The notes under the pieces were generated by a model. It saw only the letters and a program-made list of their open reading frames with translations. It did not search any database and was not told where the DNA came from. DNA of 64,000 bases. Origin: Angomonas deanei (taxonomy: Eukaryota; Euglenozoa; Kinetoplastea; Trypanosomatida; Trypanosomatidae). A program made the position numbers and the translations under genes. Every line of letters begins with the position of its first letter. The first letter of the stretch is position 1. The stretch is from NCBI GenBank assembly GCA_903995115.1, contig LR877166.1:310001-374000 (forward strand), given 5' to 3'. This document shows positions 18,715 to 29,460 of the stretch, in pieces.

Positions 18715-20517
18715 ATGGCTACTCTCGACCACAAGTATGAGTACCTTCGTGTGAAAGATAGCGATGAGGACAGCGACGCTGTCTCCGACCATCCCCCGGT
18801 GGAGGAACCACCGCAGGTGCCCAAGGAGACGAAAGAACCAGAACAGCCCCAAACGGAGGATAAACCAGCGGCCAATACGGAAGAATTTAAGGTGCCCGAG
18901 CAGACGGTAGAGAAGCCTCATTACGTCTCGGACGGGGATAGTTCTTCCTCCGAGGAGGAGGAGCAGGAGAAGGAAGAGGCGGAGCCGGCTGCCCATGCCG
19001 AGGTGGCCCAGGAGGAGCCCGCCGCGCAGGAGGAGGCCGCCCCTGTGGCGGAGCCCCCCGCGCCAACTAAGGAGCAGGAATCCGTCATAGAGGAGGCTCC
19101 GGCGCCGACCCCCGACGAAAAGAAAAAGACCAAGGGAAAGAAGGAGGCTTCCCCCGAAAAGGCCACCAAGAAGAAGACGACCGCAAAGAAATCGCCCGAG
19201 AAAAAAGGGAAGGCAGAGAAAAAACCAAAGGAGAAAGCTGAGGAGAAGAGTGGTGTGAAGAAGGCGGTGAAAAAGAAGAAGCCAGAGGAGGAGAAGAAGC
19301 CCAAGAAGGAGGCGGCCACCCCAGCGAAGAAGACCCCGAAGCGAGAGCCCGCGACACAGAAGAAGGAAGCCACCCCGGCCAAGCCACAGAAAAAGACTAC
19401 CCCCCAAAAGAAGAATGCCCCCCGGAAGCAGAAGGAGCAGCGTACTCCTCGACACAAGCGAGAGATGAACAGCTCTCGTCGCTCCGCCCCACCCACCAAC
19501 ACCGATGATAAGAACAGAAGTAAACGCCTCCCTGACAAGGCCGCTACCCCCACCCCAAAGAAGCGCGCCCCCCGTCAGAGCGCCCACCCCCAGAGTCAGC
19601 GCAAGGAGCCGGAGCCTGGACGTGCGATGCGCTCCGACGATCCGGTGTTTATCCAAATACGCGGACAGCGTCGCGCCAGCTCAACGGCCAGCACCTACTC
19701 CATCCGACCCTCTATTAGTGGACCTTTCACGCTGGTGGCATCCGGCCAGCCCGCCCCCCACTTCGCCCCCGCGCTGGAGACCGCCCTCCTGGACCACTAC
19801 ATTAATGGTCTGGTGCATTTGTCGGTGAAGGATATTGAGCGTGTCGTGGCGGCCGTGTGCGCCCCGCTGGACCAGAAACCCGTCATGAACCATTTGAAGC
19901 GGCTGCAGCAGAAGCGCCTCGCCCGTAGGAGCATTTCAACGCCGACACAGCGCACCGTGTCGCCCAACAACCAGGGCAAGGGGTGGGTGAGGTCTTCCAA
20001 GATAGAGACTAGTTCCGCGGGAGCCTCCGTGCGCCGACCGGCATCCCCGGCCACCACCCACCGCCGTAGGGATGTGGTGAAGGACGATGAGCGGGCGCTA
20101 GAAAACTTCAAGTTTACTTTTGGCAACGAAGTCCGCGCCGTATTTTTAGAGGAGGTGGCGACGGTCTGCCTGAGCAGACGGAACCGGTTCTACCGCGAGC
20201 AGCCCCGGATGGTGATTGAGCGAGGGATTGTGGTGTCCGATGACGTGTTAGGGCCGTTTTACATTCAGGCGGTGAACAAACTGCTTTACCGAATGCTGGG
20301 ATGGACAGAGCAGGAGGCGCAGCGATTCTCACCCGATGTGGTGGAGCTGATTATAGACGAACTGCCCCCTGCCGCCCACGCCGTCAACGCTGAGACCGCC
20401 GCCCCACCACCCCAGCAAACGCAGCCACAGCCCGCTGCGGTGCCGGAGGTGCACGAGGACCCCGCGGCCGACCATTTGGACGGTGAAAGCGATAGAGTGT
20501 CGGAGCCGTTCTCTTAG
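18715..20517 (+). CDS. Lys/Ala/Pro-rich protein with a structured C-terminus
   Basis: This 600-residue protein is not recognised. Residues 1-70 are acidic with EDSDAVSDHPP-like patches, and 70-140 are Glu/Ala-rich. Residues about 140-320 are very rich in Lys, Ala, Pro and Thr (repeated KKATPAK and TPKKR motifs), resembling histone H1 tails. The C-terminal third looks folded in two parts: about 330-410 (PHFAPALETALLDHYINGLV, VKDIERVVAAVCAPL) and 460-555 (LENFKFTFGNEVRAVFLEEV, VVSDDVLGPFYIQAVNKLL). The composition fits a nucleic-acid- or microtubule-binding protein, but that is inference. There is no membrane segment. ATG 18715 follows a T run and an AT-rich leader; the upstream frame is non-coding flank. 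Confidence 0.75.
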   Translation: MATLDHKYEYLRVKDSDEDSDAVSDHPPVEEPPQVPKETKEPEQPQTEDKPAANTEEFKVPEQTVEKPHYVSDGDSSSSEEEEQEKEEAEPAAHAEVAQEEPAAQEEAAPVAEPPAPTKEQESVIEEAPAPTPDEKKKTKGKKEASPEKATKKKTTAKKSPEKKGKAEKKPKEKAEEKSGVKKAVKKKKPEEEKKPKKEAATPAKKTPKREPATQKKEATPAKPQKKTTPQKKNAPRKQKEQRTPRHKREMNSSRRSAPPTNTDDKNRSKRLPDKAATPTPKKRAPRQSAHPQSQRKEPEPGRAMRSDDPVFIQIRGQRRASSTASTYSIRPSISGPFTLVASGQPAPHFAPALETALLDHYINGLVHLSVKDIERVVAAVCAPLDQKPVMNHLKRLQQKRLARRSISTPTQRTVSPNNQGKGWVRSSKIETSSAGASVRRPASPATTHRRRDVVKDDERALENFKFTFGNEVRAVFLEEVATVCLSRRNRFYREQPRMVIERGIVVSDDVLGPFYIQAVNKLLYRMLGWTEQEAQRFSPDVVELIIDELPPAAHAVNAETAAPPPQQTQPQPAAVPEVHEDPAADHLDGESDRVSEPFS

Positions 20518-21036
20518 TATTGGGACGGGAATCTCATACTATAACTACTACTAAGAATCAAAAGGTAAAACGAAAAAAAGAGAAAAGAAAAGATATAATT
20601 AAATCGTCAAATACTTTTTTGTAAATCCTTTCATTTCGACACATTATTAATTTAGTATTATTGGCGTATAATGTTTTGATATAGTGTTTTTTTTTTTTTT
20701 TTTACCGCATTTTTTTTTTTTTGTACCCCCCTTTCCCTTCCCTGTGCTTGGGATGCGGAACGTTGATGATAATATCAGCATACAAATCTAGTAATTACGT
20801 AAAAAAAAAAAAATAGAAAGGAGAAGTTCATCGTTATTTTCATATAAGTATTACCGTTTTTTCTTTTTACATTGTTTTCCAATTTTTTTTTTTTTTTTTG
20901 TGCTCCACTGTTTTTTTCTTTTTTCTTTTTCGTCGATTTCTTAACCCACTTCAGTGTCTTTTTCCCCCCCTTCTTCTATCTTTTCTTCGTAATTTTTCAC
21001 AAGAAACAAAAATCCCCACAAACAAACCAATAAATC
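20518..21036. other. AT-rich intergenic region
   Basis: No gene or RNA gene is seen. The stretch carries several T and A homopolymers and, at about 20870-20990, long pyrimidine tracts (CTTTTTTCTTTTTCGTCGATTTC, CTTTTTCCCCCCCTTCTTCT) that are good trans-splicing signals. AG-bearing sequence (CACAAGAAAC) follows before ATG 21037. Confidence 0.6.
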
Positions 21037-22188
21037 ATGCTGCAGCTATCTGGTGAGTTCATTGTTCTACTCCGCATTCTCCAGCACAAGATGGACATTA
21101 TGCGTGTGGACGGCAGTGAGACCCACACCCTATTCTCCGGCTCCCCCCTGTGCGAGTCGCCCGATGGCCTGTGCCTGGATCTGAACCAGTTCGTTAAAAC
21201 GAAGGAAAAGAAGGACATTGTGGCGTGGTGGACAAATATGGGTCTACCGACGAAGGTGGATGGGGAGTGGGACTACCACCAACCAAACGCGTCCCTCGTG
21301 AAGGGGCAGTTATTCACTGGGAAGGGGGAAACCGTCAAACTGGTGGCGCCCAAGCATTTGAAAGGATTTGAACGCAATGCCATTCCCCCGGCGCAGTGTG
21401 CCCCTGGAAAGGCGGCCGGCCCTATTGTTACCACCCTCAAGCAGGCGGCCATCACCGCGGACGGCAGCCAGGTGTTCTTCTGTGACCGGGAGGGACACGG
21501 GGTGAAGAAGTACAACACCAAGACGGGTGAGCTCGTCCCCCTGCTGCACGCCGATGATATTGTGGGCAAACCCAGCGGGGAGGTGAAGCCCAATACAAAG
21601 GAGGACTTTGACCGTTTCTGTGTCGGCATCACCCTCGATGAGACGCACAACCGGATATTCACGACCCTGAAAGGTGCCACGCATGGTGGGTGCGGCCGAC
21701 TGGTGTCCTTCCCGTACGAGTTTTCCACCAACAACCTCCCCGAGGCCACACCAGGGGCGGAGGGGACGGTGGACCCCGCGAGGATTCAAATCTTGCGAGA
21801 GGGTCTGCCGGAGCCGGTGGATGTCCTCCTCGATGAAAGGGAGAGTATCCTCTACTGGACAGACCGGGGGGATAAGAAGGAAAAGGGTGGTAACACGCTC
21901 AATCGCGCCTCCGTGCGCTACTACGACGACGGCACCGTTTCCCTGGGGGAGACGGAAATATTATTTGATGGTTTCCTCGATGCGATTGGGGTCACGTGGG
22001 CTGCCGAGGACGATGCCGTCAACCCGCCCGCCACCGACGCCGAGGCCGCTGAGCGCCGCCGCTACCTGTATGTCTCTGATGTGGGCGGAGAGATATTCAA
22101 GTGTGACCTGCAACAGAGGACGAAGGAGTGCATTCGTCCCCGCCACGACAATGATGGTGTGACTGGGATCCGTTACTTGAAGCTATAA
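21037..22188 (+). CDS. Six-bladed beta-propeller protein (YWTD / SMP-30-like)
   Basis: This 383-residue protein has repeated blade-like segments. Clear ones are KQAAITADGSQVFFCDREGH, CVGITLDETHNRIFTTLKGA, EPVDVLLDERESILYWTDRG and the final RRYLYVSDVGGEIFKCDL. The YWTD at residues 273-276 followed by GNTLNRA is the signature of low-density-lipoprotein-receptor class B repeats; the general layout also resembles SMP-30/gluconolactonase and NHL propellers. There is no signal peptide, so the protein is probably cytosolic. Its substrate or partner cannot be inferred. ATG 21037 is the first after the splice region; an internal ATG at 21091 (MDIMRVDG), where the propeller seems to begin, is an alternative. 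Confidence 0.82.
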   Translation: MLQLSGEFIVLLRILQHKMDIMRVDGSETHTLFSGSPLCESPDGLCLDLNQFVKTKEKKDIVAWWTNMGLPTKVDGEWDYHQPNASLVKGQLFTGKGETVKLVAPKHLKGFERNAIPPAQCAPGKAAGPIVTTLKQAAITADGSQVFFCDREGHGVKKYNTKTGELVPLLHADDIVGKPSGEVKPNTKEDFDRFCVGITLDETHNRIFTTLKGATHGGCGRLVSFPYEFSTNNLPEATPGAEGTVDPARIQILREGLPEPVDVLLDERESILYWTDRGDKKEKGGNTLNRASVRYYDDGTVSLGETEILFDGFLDAIGVTWAAEDDAVNPPATDAEAAERRRYLYVSDVGGEIFKCDLQQRTKECIRPRHDNDGVTGIRYLKL

Positions 22189-22508
22189 TGGGCGCTTTTT
22201 GTTATTGTTATTATTATCGAAATTTGCTTTCTTTTTTATTATTATTATTTCTATATTGGTCGAGCAGGTCTTTTTTTTTTTCTTCTTTTCTTCACCAAAT
22301 ATTGAATCAAACAAACAAACAAAAAGTACGGTGAATGAAGATTTGGATATATTTTTTTTTTTTTTTTTGATGTATTCAATAATCGAACAGGGATCTTCAT
22401 TTTGACTAGTGACACCCTTTTTTTTTTTTTTATATCTTTCCTTCTCCCCCCAAAATAAAATGAATTAGTTTTTTCGCTTTATCGACCTCCCTTTTCTTTT
22501 ATCAAAAA
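22189..22508. other. AT-rich intergenic region
   Basis: No gene is seen. ATT and T runs fill the stretch. A polypyrimidine tract around 22418-22448 is followed by AG (GAATTAGTT, about 22465), and a second pyrimidine stretch lies at 22470-22500 just before ATG 22509. Confidence 0.55.
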
Positions 22509-22796
22509 ATGTCCGCTGCTGACTTCGACAAGGCTGTGGAGTACGTTCGCTCCCTCCCCAAGGATGGCCCCGTCCAGCTCGACAACTCCAAGAAGCTGGA
22601 GTTCTACGCCCTCTTCAAGCAGGCCACCGAGGGTGACGTGAAGGGCAGCCAGCCCTGGGCGGTTCAGATTGAGGCCCGCGCCAAGTGGGACGCGTGGAAC
22701 GCCAAGAAGGGGATGAGCTCCGACGACGCCAAGGCTGCCTACGTCAAGAGTCTGATTGAGATCACCAAGGAGAAGGGTGCGGCGTGGACTCCCTAA
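22509..22796 (+). CDS. ACBP: Acyl-CoA-binding protein
   Basis: This 95-residue protein is a complete single-domain acyl-CoA-binding protein. It carries the family signature LEFYALFKQATEGDV (residues about 36-50) and KWDAWNAKKGMSSDDAKAAY (about 68-87). Residues of the acyl-CoA pocket, including Tyr, Lys and the WDAWN segment, are in place. The four-helix fold binds medium- to long-chain acyl-CoA esters in the cytosol and buffers or transports them; in trypanosomes the family is tied to fatty-acid supply. Length and start agree with the family. Codon choice is strongly biased to C/G-ending codons, as expected for an abundant protein. Confidence 0.97.
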   Translation: MSAADFDKAVEYVRSLPKDGPVQLDNSKKLEFYALFKQATEGDVKGSQPWAVQIEARAKWDAWNAKKGMSSDDAKAAYVKSLIEITKEKGAAWTP

Positions 22797-23204
22797 AAAG
22801 GAAAACTAAAAACAAACATGGAAGGAAAAATAACAATCATAAAAAAAAAAAAAATTCTCATTTCCTTGCCTTTTTTTTGATATCCATTTTTTTTCGTTAA
22901 AAAAAAAAAAAATCACATTAGATGATTACTTCCTTTGAAATGAACTCACTGGCCACATGACGGAGTATTTATCTAAAAAAAAAAAAAAAAATACCTTGTG
23001 CGCTTTTTTTTTTTTTTCAGTATTTTGCTTTTTTTTTTTTTTGGCCCTTTCTTCTATAATTCGATATACTCTCTTTTTCACGGTTTAGTTTAGCGAACAT
23101 CTTTTAAATCACTTTTTTAAAAATAAAGAGCGTATTTTTCCAAGAAACTTATCGCACACCGTTTTTTTTTTTTTTTTCTTTTACTTATCTAACGTTATTG
23201 CCCC
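22797..23204. other. AT-rich intergenic region
   Basis: No gene is seen. It contains repeated T and A homopolymers. The T run at about 23162-23177 with TTCTTTTACTTATCT lies just before ATG 23205, but no AG follows it, so the acceptor of the Ca2+ ATPase is more likely an AG further upstream, such as those around 23089-23150. Confidence 0.5.
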
Positions 23205-26200
23205 ATGGCGACATTCACACTCAGCCCCGACACACTGCACGACATTGTGAACGATCATGAGAAGGGACCGAAGCTGCTGGAGGACCTCGGCGGTGTCCCT
23301 GGGGTGGTGGAGAAGCTCGGCACCAGTCTCTCGCAAGGCTTAGCGAAGGAGGCGGTGCGAGTGGGCTCCAAGGAGCGGGAAGAGCGGGAGACTTTCTACG
23401 GCCGCAACGAACTACCCGAGACGGAGGACGTCACCTTTTTAGATTTGGTGTGGGAGTCCCTCGAGGATTTCATGATGCAAATTCTAATTGTGAGTGCCAT
23501 CATTTCCTTGGTGCTCGGCCTCACCGTGCCCGATCAGACCACCGGTGTGGTGGACTACGCCCACGGCTGGCTGGAAGGGGCGGCCATCCTCCTCTCCGTG
23601 ACGCTCGTCACACTGGTCAGCAGCTTAAACAATTACCAAAAAGAGCTCAAGTTCAAGGAGCTGACGAAGGCGACGCCGCCGGTGGAGGTGTCCGTCGTGC
23701 GCAACGGCCGGACGGTGGAGATCTCGGACAGGGAGCTGCTCGTGGGGGATATTCTCAATGTAGCAGGGGGTGATGTCCTCTCTGTGGATGGTATTGTACT
23801 GCGGAGTACGTCCCTCAAGGTGGATGAGTCCGCCGCGACCGGGGAGAACGACGATATTGCCAAGTCCTCCCGCGGGGACTGCTACGTGCGGTCTGGGTCC
23901 AACATTGTGGAGGGAGAGGGCACGATACTCGTCACGGGGGTGGGCATCCACTCTTTTGCGGGGCGTATTGCCATGCAGGTGCGAGAGGCAAAGGAGGAAA
24001 CCCCGTTACAGGAGAAGCTAACGGTGCTGGCGGAGAATATTGGGCTCTTTGGCATGGTGGCGGCTAGTCTCATGTTCGTCCTGCTGAGCTTGATGGATCT
24101 ATACTACACCTTTGTTCAGCGGAAGCACCCCTTCTACTACAAGAAGTACCTCGACAACTTAACGACCGCCGTCACCATCGTCGTGGTCGCTGTCCCGGAG
24201 GGTCTGCCGCTTTCGGTCACGATTGCGCTCGCCTACAGCATGAAGCAAATGTTCAAGGAGAACAACCTCGTCCGCCACCTCGCCGCCTGCGAGACGATGG
24301 GAGGGGCGACCACCATCTGCACCGACAAGACGGGCACCATTACACAGAATAAAATGACGGTGACGGACGGTGTGACCAGCTTTGGGCAGCACTTTTTTGT
24401 ACCCGTGTTCGACGCGAACGGCGATGTGAGTACTACCTCCGCCGGACAGCCAGACGCCGCCCACTTCGCCGATATTTTTGACAAGACAAACGCCCAACAC
24501 GCCCATCTGCGGTCGCTGCTGCTGGAAGGTATCGTCATCAACAGCAAATCATCCCGTAAAGTGATTGAGCTGCAGAAGCGGCATCAGCGTGCCGTAGTGC
24601 TCACGGGGAGCAAAACGGAGCAGGCGCTCATCATGTTTGTCGAGCGCACCGGCATAGATCCGATGGAGCTGCGACTGGAGACGTTGGAGAAGGTGAGTAA
24701 CGCGATTGACCCCGTGCCCACGTCACCGTATACCTCCTTACAGACGACGTGGCCGGGTGCCTCCCCGCGCGCCGCGGACAGTCCTTCCTCCTTCTCCAAG
24801 CAGATCCACACCTATCCCTTTACCTCCGCTCGTAAGCGCATGACCACCGGTATTGCCCTCAGCGGTGAGAACAAGGTGCGGTACCACGTCAAAGGGGCGA
24901 GTGAACTGATTCTCTCCGAGTGTGAGTATGTGATTGATGAAAATGGAGAGCGTGTCCCGCTGCGCCACGACGCACGACAGGCTCTGGAAAACACAATTTT
25001 CACCTTTGCCAAGCGCCGTCTGCGCACGCTGGCGATTGCCTTCTCGGAGGTGCCCCTCCCCAAAAGTAGTAGTGACATCTTTGTCGAGTCGGACGAGAAG
25101 CTCCCCGGCCTGACGCTGCTGGCGATTATTGCCATACAAGACCCTGTCCGGCCGGAGGTCCCCAAGGCCATTGCGCAGTGCCGCAGTGCTGGGGTGTTGG
25201 TCCGGATGATCACCGGCGATAACAAGGCGACCGCCATCAGCATTGCGAGGGAGGTGGGGATATACGGTCCCGTGTGGCAGGGCCCCGCCGCTGGGGAGCA
25301 GGGGCTGGCGGTGGAGGGGCCGCAGTTCAGGGAGCTGGCCAAGAGCGAGCGGACCCTCAATGCGATCTTACCCAGGCTGCAAGTCATCTCCCGTGCCTCA
25401 CCGCTGGACAAGCAGATACTGGTGGCCGCGCTGATGAAGCGTGGGGAGGTGGTGGCGGTCACCGGCGACGGCACCAACGACGCCCCTGCGCTGAAGAACG
25501 CGAACGTGGGGTTCTCGATGAATAGCGGGACGGAGGTGGCCAAAAACGCATCCGACGTCGTCATCCTCGATGACAAGTTCAGTACGATTGTCACCGCCAC
25601 CAAGTGGGGTCGCAACGTGCGCGACAACATTTCCAAATTTTTACAGTTTCAAATGACCGTCAACGTGGCGGCGGTGGTGGTGTCCTTCATTGGGGCGCTC
25701 TTTGACGCTAGCGGGGAGTCTCCCCTGAAGCCGGTGCAGCTGCTGTGGATTAACCTCATTATGGATACCCTCGCCGCCCTCGCCCTCGCCACCGAGTACC
25801 CCACCGAGAAACTGCTCGACCGACCTCCACAGCCCAAGTCCGCCCCTCTCATCTCCATGCGCATGTGGACCAACATTCTAGGCCAGTCCTTGTATCAAAT
25901 CATCCTACAGCTCCTGCTGCTCCACTCCCAGAAGGCACTGGACTACTTTGGGGTAGAGAAGGACTCCCCCGAGCACCTCACAGTCGTCTTCAACGTATTT
26001 GTGTTACTGCAGCTGTGCAATGAGTTCAACGCGAGAATACTCGACCAGTCGTCGGGGCTGCTCGATGGGCTGCAGAATGCACCGCTGTTTATTTTAGTGG
26101 TCCTCAGCACGTTTGTGATTCAGATCATTGGGGTGCAGTATGGCGGTCCGCTGATGCAGGCGGTGCCCCTCAGCCTCGAGCAGTGGAAAAAGTGTTTTTA

Positions 26201-26438
26201 CTTCTCCTGCGTGCCACTCCTGTTAGGAAAGGTGCTGCGGTGGCTACCGGTGAAGGAGAGACCACTGCCGCCGCCGCCGGTGATTGTCGACGAGGAGGAG
26301 GAGCGGCGACTGGCGGCAGAGGCGGCGGAAAAGAAAAAGAGGTCACTCAAGACCGTCTCGCGACAGGTTTTACTGCAGGTGAAAGTCCTGCGCGCGATGC
26401 GGCCGTCGGAGAAGCAGAAAAAGCAAAAAATGGATTAA
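23205..26438 (+). CDS. PMCA-type P-type calcium ATPase
   Basis: This 1,077-residue protein is a full-length P2-type ATPase that moves Ca2+ out of the cytosol at the cost of ATP. Visible landmarks are the actuator loop TGE at 212-214, the M4 ion site PEGLPLSVTIALAY, the phosphorylated Asp374 in CTDKTGTITQNKMT, the nucleotide-binding KGASE near 563, the hinge TGDGTNDAPAL at 753-763, and a C-terminal set of membrane segments from about 810 on. The tail is basic (EKKKRSLKTVSRQVLLQVKV) and could bind calmodulin or acidic lipid, as in PMCA pumps. In trypanosomes this clade includes pumps of acidocalcisomes and the plasma membrane; which one applies here cannot be decided. The actuator has TGEND where PMCAs usually have TGES. 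Confidence 0.96.
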   Translation: MATFTLSPDTLHDIVNDHEKGPKLLEDLGGVPGVVEKLGTSLSQGLAKEAVRVGSKEREERETFYGRNELPETEDVTFLDLVWESLEDFMMQILIVSAIISLVLGLTVPDQTTGVVDYAHGWLEGAAILLSVTLVTLVSSLNNYQKELKFKELTKATPPVEVSVVRNGRTVEISDRELLVGDILNVAGGDVLSVDGIVLRSTSLKVDESAATGENDDIAKSSRGDCYVRSGSNIVEGEGTILVTGVGIHSFAGRIAMQVREAKEETPLQEKLTVLAENIGLFGMVAASLMFVLLSLMDLYYTFVQRKHPFYYKKYLDNLTTAVTIVVVAVPEGLPLSVTIALAYSMKQMFKENNLVRHLAACETMGGATTICTDKTGTITQNKMTVTDGVTSFGQHFFVPVFDANGDVSTTSAGQPDAAHFADIFDKTNAQHAHLRSLLLEGIVINSKSSRKVIELQKRHQRAVVLTGSKTEQALIMFVERTGIDPMELRLETLEKVSNAIDPVPTSPYTSLQTTWPGASPRAADSPSSFSKQIHTYPFTSARKRMTTGIALSGENKVRYHVKGASELILSECEYVIDENGERVPLRHDARQALENTIFTFAKRRLRTLAIAFSEVPLPKSSSDIFVESDEKLPGLTLLAIIAIQDPVRPEVPKAIAQCRSAGVLVRMITGDNKATAISIAREVGIYGPVWQGPAAGEQGLAVEGPQFRELAKSERTLNAILPRLQVISRASPLDKQILVAALMKRGEVVAVTGDGTNDAPALKNANVGFSMNSGTEVAKNASDVVILDDKFSTIVTATKWGRNVRDNISKFLQFQMTVNVAAVVVSFIGALFDASGESPLKPVQLLWINLIMDTLAALALATEYPTEKLLDRPPQPKSAPLISMRMWTNILGQSLYQIILQLLLLHSQKALDYFGVEKDSPEHLTVVFNVFVLLQLCNEFNARILDQSSGLLDGLQNAPLFILVVLSTFVIQIIGVQYGGPLMQAVPLSLEQWKKCFYFSCVPLLLGKVLRWLPVKERPLPPPPVIVDEEEERRLAAEAAEKKKRSLKTVSRQVLLQVKVLRAMRPSEKQKKQKMD

Positions 26439-26707
26439 TACAGAAATAAAAAACACACACCTTTGCGATTAAAAAATTAAACTAAAATTTCGTCGATCGC
26501 CCAACAAAGCGAAGTATAATTAATTATTCAATTTTTTTTTTTTCACGTATTTCCTTTTTTTTTTTGTTTTTAAGGCGGTTCTAAAACGGTGGATGGAAAA
26601 AAACAAAAATAAATGGTTACATGACGCATTGCATTTTCTCTTTCTTCATTTTTTTTTTTTTTTATCTAAATAGCAATTACCAACAACAACAAAAATAGAT
26701 TCTTTAC

Positions 26708-29291
26708 ATGTCCAATAGAAGTAGTCCCTCCCGCTCTTGGCCGCCGTCTAGCGCCGCAGCGCTTTACCTCAGCGCTGACCGTGGTGGTGACACTAATCAT
26801 AATAATAATAATATGTTAACTCCAATGTTCAGGTGGCGCGAGATAAGCACAGCGGCACCATTGTCGGGTTATCTACCATGTCTCATAATAGTAATAGTAA
26901 TGATCCTCCTTCCCTTTCCTGTGTGCTGCGTACACCCTATGTGTATGTGGAGGAAGACACTAACCATCATCATAATAGTAGTGCGCAGTGGTACGCCTCC
27001 CTAGCGGCGCGCATACGGACAGAGCTACACGGTGGTGGGGAGGTCCTCACGGCGACAGTGGGTCCCAGCGGTAGCGGCAAGACCAGTCTTTTATTTGGTA
27101 GTGTGCTCGATGGTTTAGAGAATCGTTCATATTGTAGTCTGTTTGATCATGTCGTGGGCGGCATTCTAAGCCACGAGGAGGACAGTGACAAAACCATCGC
27201 CTTTAGTGTGATGGAAGTGATCGAAACCCCTTCTTTTCATAATAATAATAATACATCGGAAATTATTGTAACGGATTTGATTAGCGGCGTACAAAAACGA
27301 AGCGGTGATAATAATAATTATAATCATTATTTTATGGAAGATGATGCCGATCTCCCTGCCCTCTCCTATGTCAGCTGCTCTTCCCTAGCAGAGTGCAGAC
27401 AGTGTCTGTCCGCGGCCTTGGCACACTCCTACAGCTGGACCAATCTTCATACTACTAATAATAAGAAGAAGGGTGAGGTGCTGCGTCCCTCGTTACTGCT
27501 GGATCAACCTCTGAAGGGACACATCCTGCTGACCTTACTCACCACGATAGAGGAGACACCGTGCGTGTGGAAGGTGGTGGACCTCGTGGGACCGATGGCG
27601 AATACTACTAAAAAAGGTTTTCAGTATTTTTCGAACAAGACACACGACGAACTGAGAAGTGCACTTTCTGAATTGTATAATCATACTAATAATACTATTA
27701 TGAATAAATCAAGTAATCCTATTATTCGTGTTATTACCCGCTCGTTGGAGACGTCCTCCACCGCCGCGATGGTGATTGCGTGTCTCAGTCAAAGTAGTGA
27801 ATACAACATACTGAACGAGGAGACGCTACAGCTAGCAGCAATGTGGAATCATCATCAAAACAATAATAATGATAACAATATAATCCTAAAAGATTTGAGC
27901 GGTTAAAAGACAATTTAGAGGCGGCTGGTATGATATTGCAACAATACGCCATAAAAGCAACTTTATTTTTGAAAAGGAGTTCAAAATTGCGAAAATTAAA
28001 ACATAAAAAAGTGCTACAGGAAGACAAGGAAAATAATAATAATAATACACCTCGCGCGGAAACACCACCAAAACCAATTTCAAATAATAATAATAATGAA
28101 AACAGGAAAGCGGCGTACTCTCCGCCTTCCCTGGTGCACACCAGTCTCCCTCAACGCTATCATACCTTGGAGCACAATAATAATAATCATCATCGTCATC
28201 GTACAAGTGGGGTTGAGCTGCTCGGTGACTTTACAGCGGCCTCTCACACTAATAATAATAATAATGAAAAAATGAATTCTTCTTTGTTAAAAAATATAGC
28301 AAATGAAATAAGAGAGTGGAAATTAAAAGAAATGCAATCGTTAAACGTTCTGTCCACTGTTATTTCAGAAAGTGCAACGGAGCTGAAAAACATAACGTTA
28401 CACCAATCAGAAAATAATAATAGTGATAATAAAGATTTTATTCAATGGCACTCCGATCAGGAAAAAATATTATTCCTCGAGGAAGAATTAATTAAAACAA
28501 GACGACAGTTTTCCAATAACAATAATAATAGCGATGGTACACAGTATATCGATCTAATTCTCGCTAGTCCACTCTATCAGGAGATGGAGTCGTACTGTGC
28601 GCGGGTAGAGGAGGAAAATGAAAAATTAAAAGAGTTGGTGAAAACTCTAAAAGATAATAATAATAATAATAATAACAATTCTTTTTCTTCCATGCCGAAC
28701 GTGACCCCTATTGAGAGTCGCTCCTTACACACCATCCATCCTAACGATAATAATAATACGAATAATAATAGTAAAAGTATTAGTTTAGAGGAGGTGCGGG
28801 CGGTGACGGGTTGGGAAAAACTTCTCGAGAATGATGTTGCCCCTAATAATAATAATAATGATGGTGCGCTTATATTAGATGAAGGGGCTCGCCTCGCTCA
28901 AATTCTATCTCGTGCGACAAAACAAGAAGATAATAATAATAATAATAATGAAAATAATTGTTGTTTTGATATTATGATTCACCCACCAACTCAGGACAGC
29001 GAGTACAGGAAAGAGTACAGCTTGTCAGCCGCGGAGAGAGTCTCCTACGCCGTGGAGGAGGTCCAGGAGTGCGCCCTACGTTTACTCAGTAACAACTATA
29101 ACGTGACAAGAAGCGAGGATGACACTAATACTAGTTACACCTACAGTAAGGAGGTCCTACGGGAGGAGCGGCAGCTCTATGACGCGGTGAGCGATGCTAG
29201 GAATACTTCTAGAGAGGCAGCGGAGAGTTTACGGGAGGCGGCACGGAGGGAGAAGGATTATCTAGCAGCCTTGGTGTTTGAGGGTGTGTAA
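26708..29291 (+). CDS. Divergent kinesin with coiled-coil tail, split over three frames
   Basis: One gene appears to run through three consecutive frames. ATG 26708 opens an N-terminal part (MSNRSSPSRSWPPSS) that reaches an AAT run near 26790-26812. The motor continues in the next frame to 27906, with the P-loop GPSGSGKTS at 27061-27087, switch-II-like DLVG at 27580-27591 and the late motor motif (A)MVIACLSQSSEYNILNEETL. After another AAT-rich stretch (about 27856-27885) the neck and tail continue in the third frame to 29291, reading RFERLKDNLEAAG across the junction and then charged coiled coil with many Asn runs. The motor is divergent: the usual NxxSSRSH is not obvious. If intact it would be a microtubule motor of about 860 residues. 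The two frame changes may be sequencing errors in AAT repeats or real lesions. Confidence 0.75.
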
Positions 29292-29460
29292 TTGTACCAT
29301 TACAGGTTTTTTTTATTTGGAAAATATTTGCTTAGATATACACTTTTTCTTACAAGTAGATTCTAGACAACACAATATTTTTTATTTTGCCTCGCCCAAC
29401 GATAATAGAATGCAATATTTTTTTCCCGTAATAAGTAATGATATAAATACACTATTTCTT

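Noticed and set aside
18709-19656. 315-residue antisense frame opposite the Lys/Ala-rich gene
   Set aside because: It is the Leu-rich mirror of a Lys/Glu-rich coding sequence; no other minus-strand gene is present in the window.
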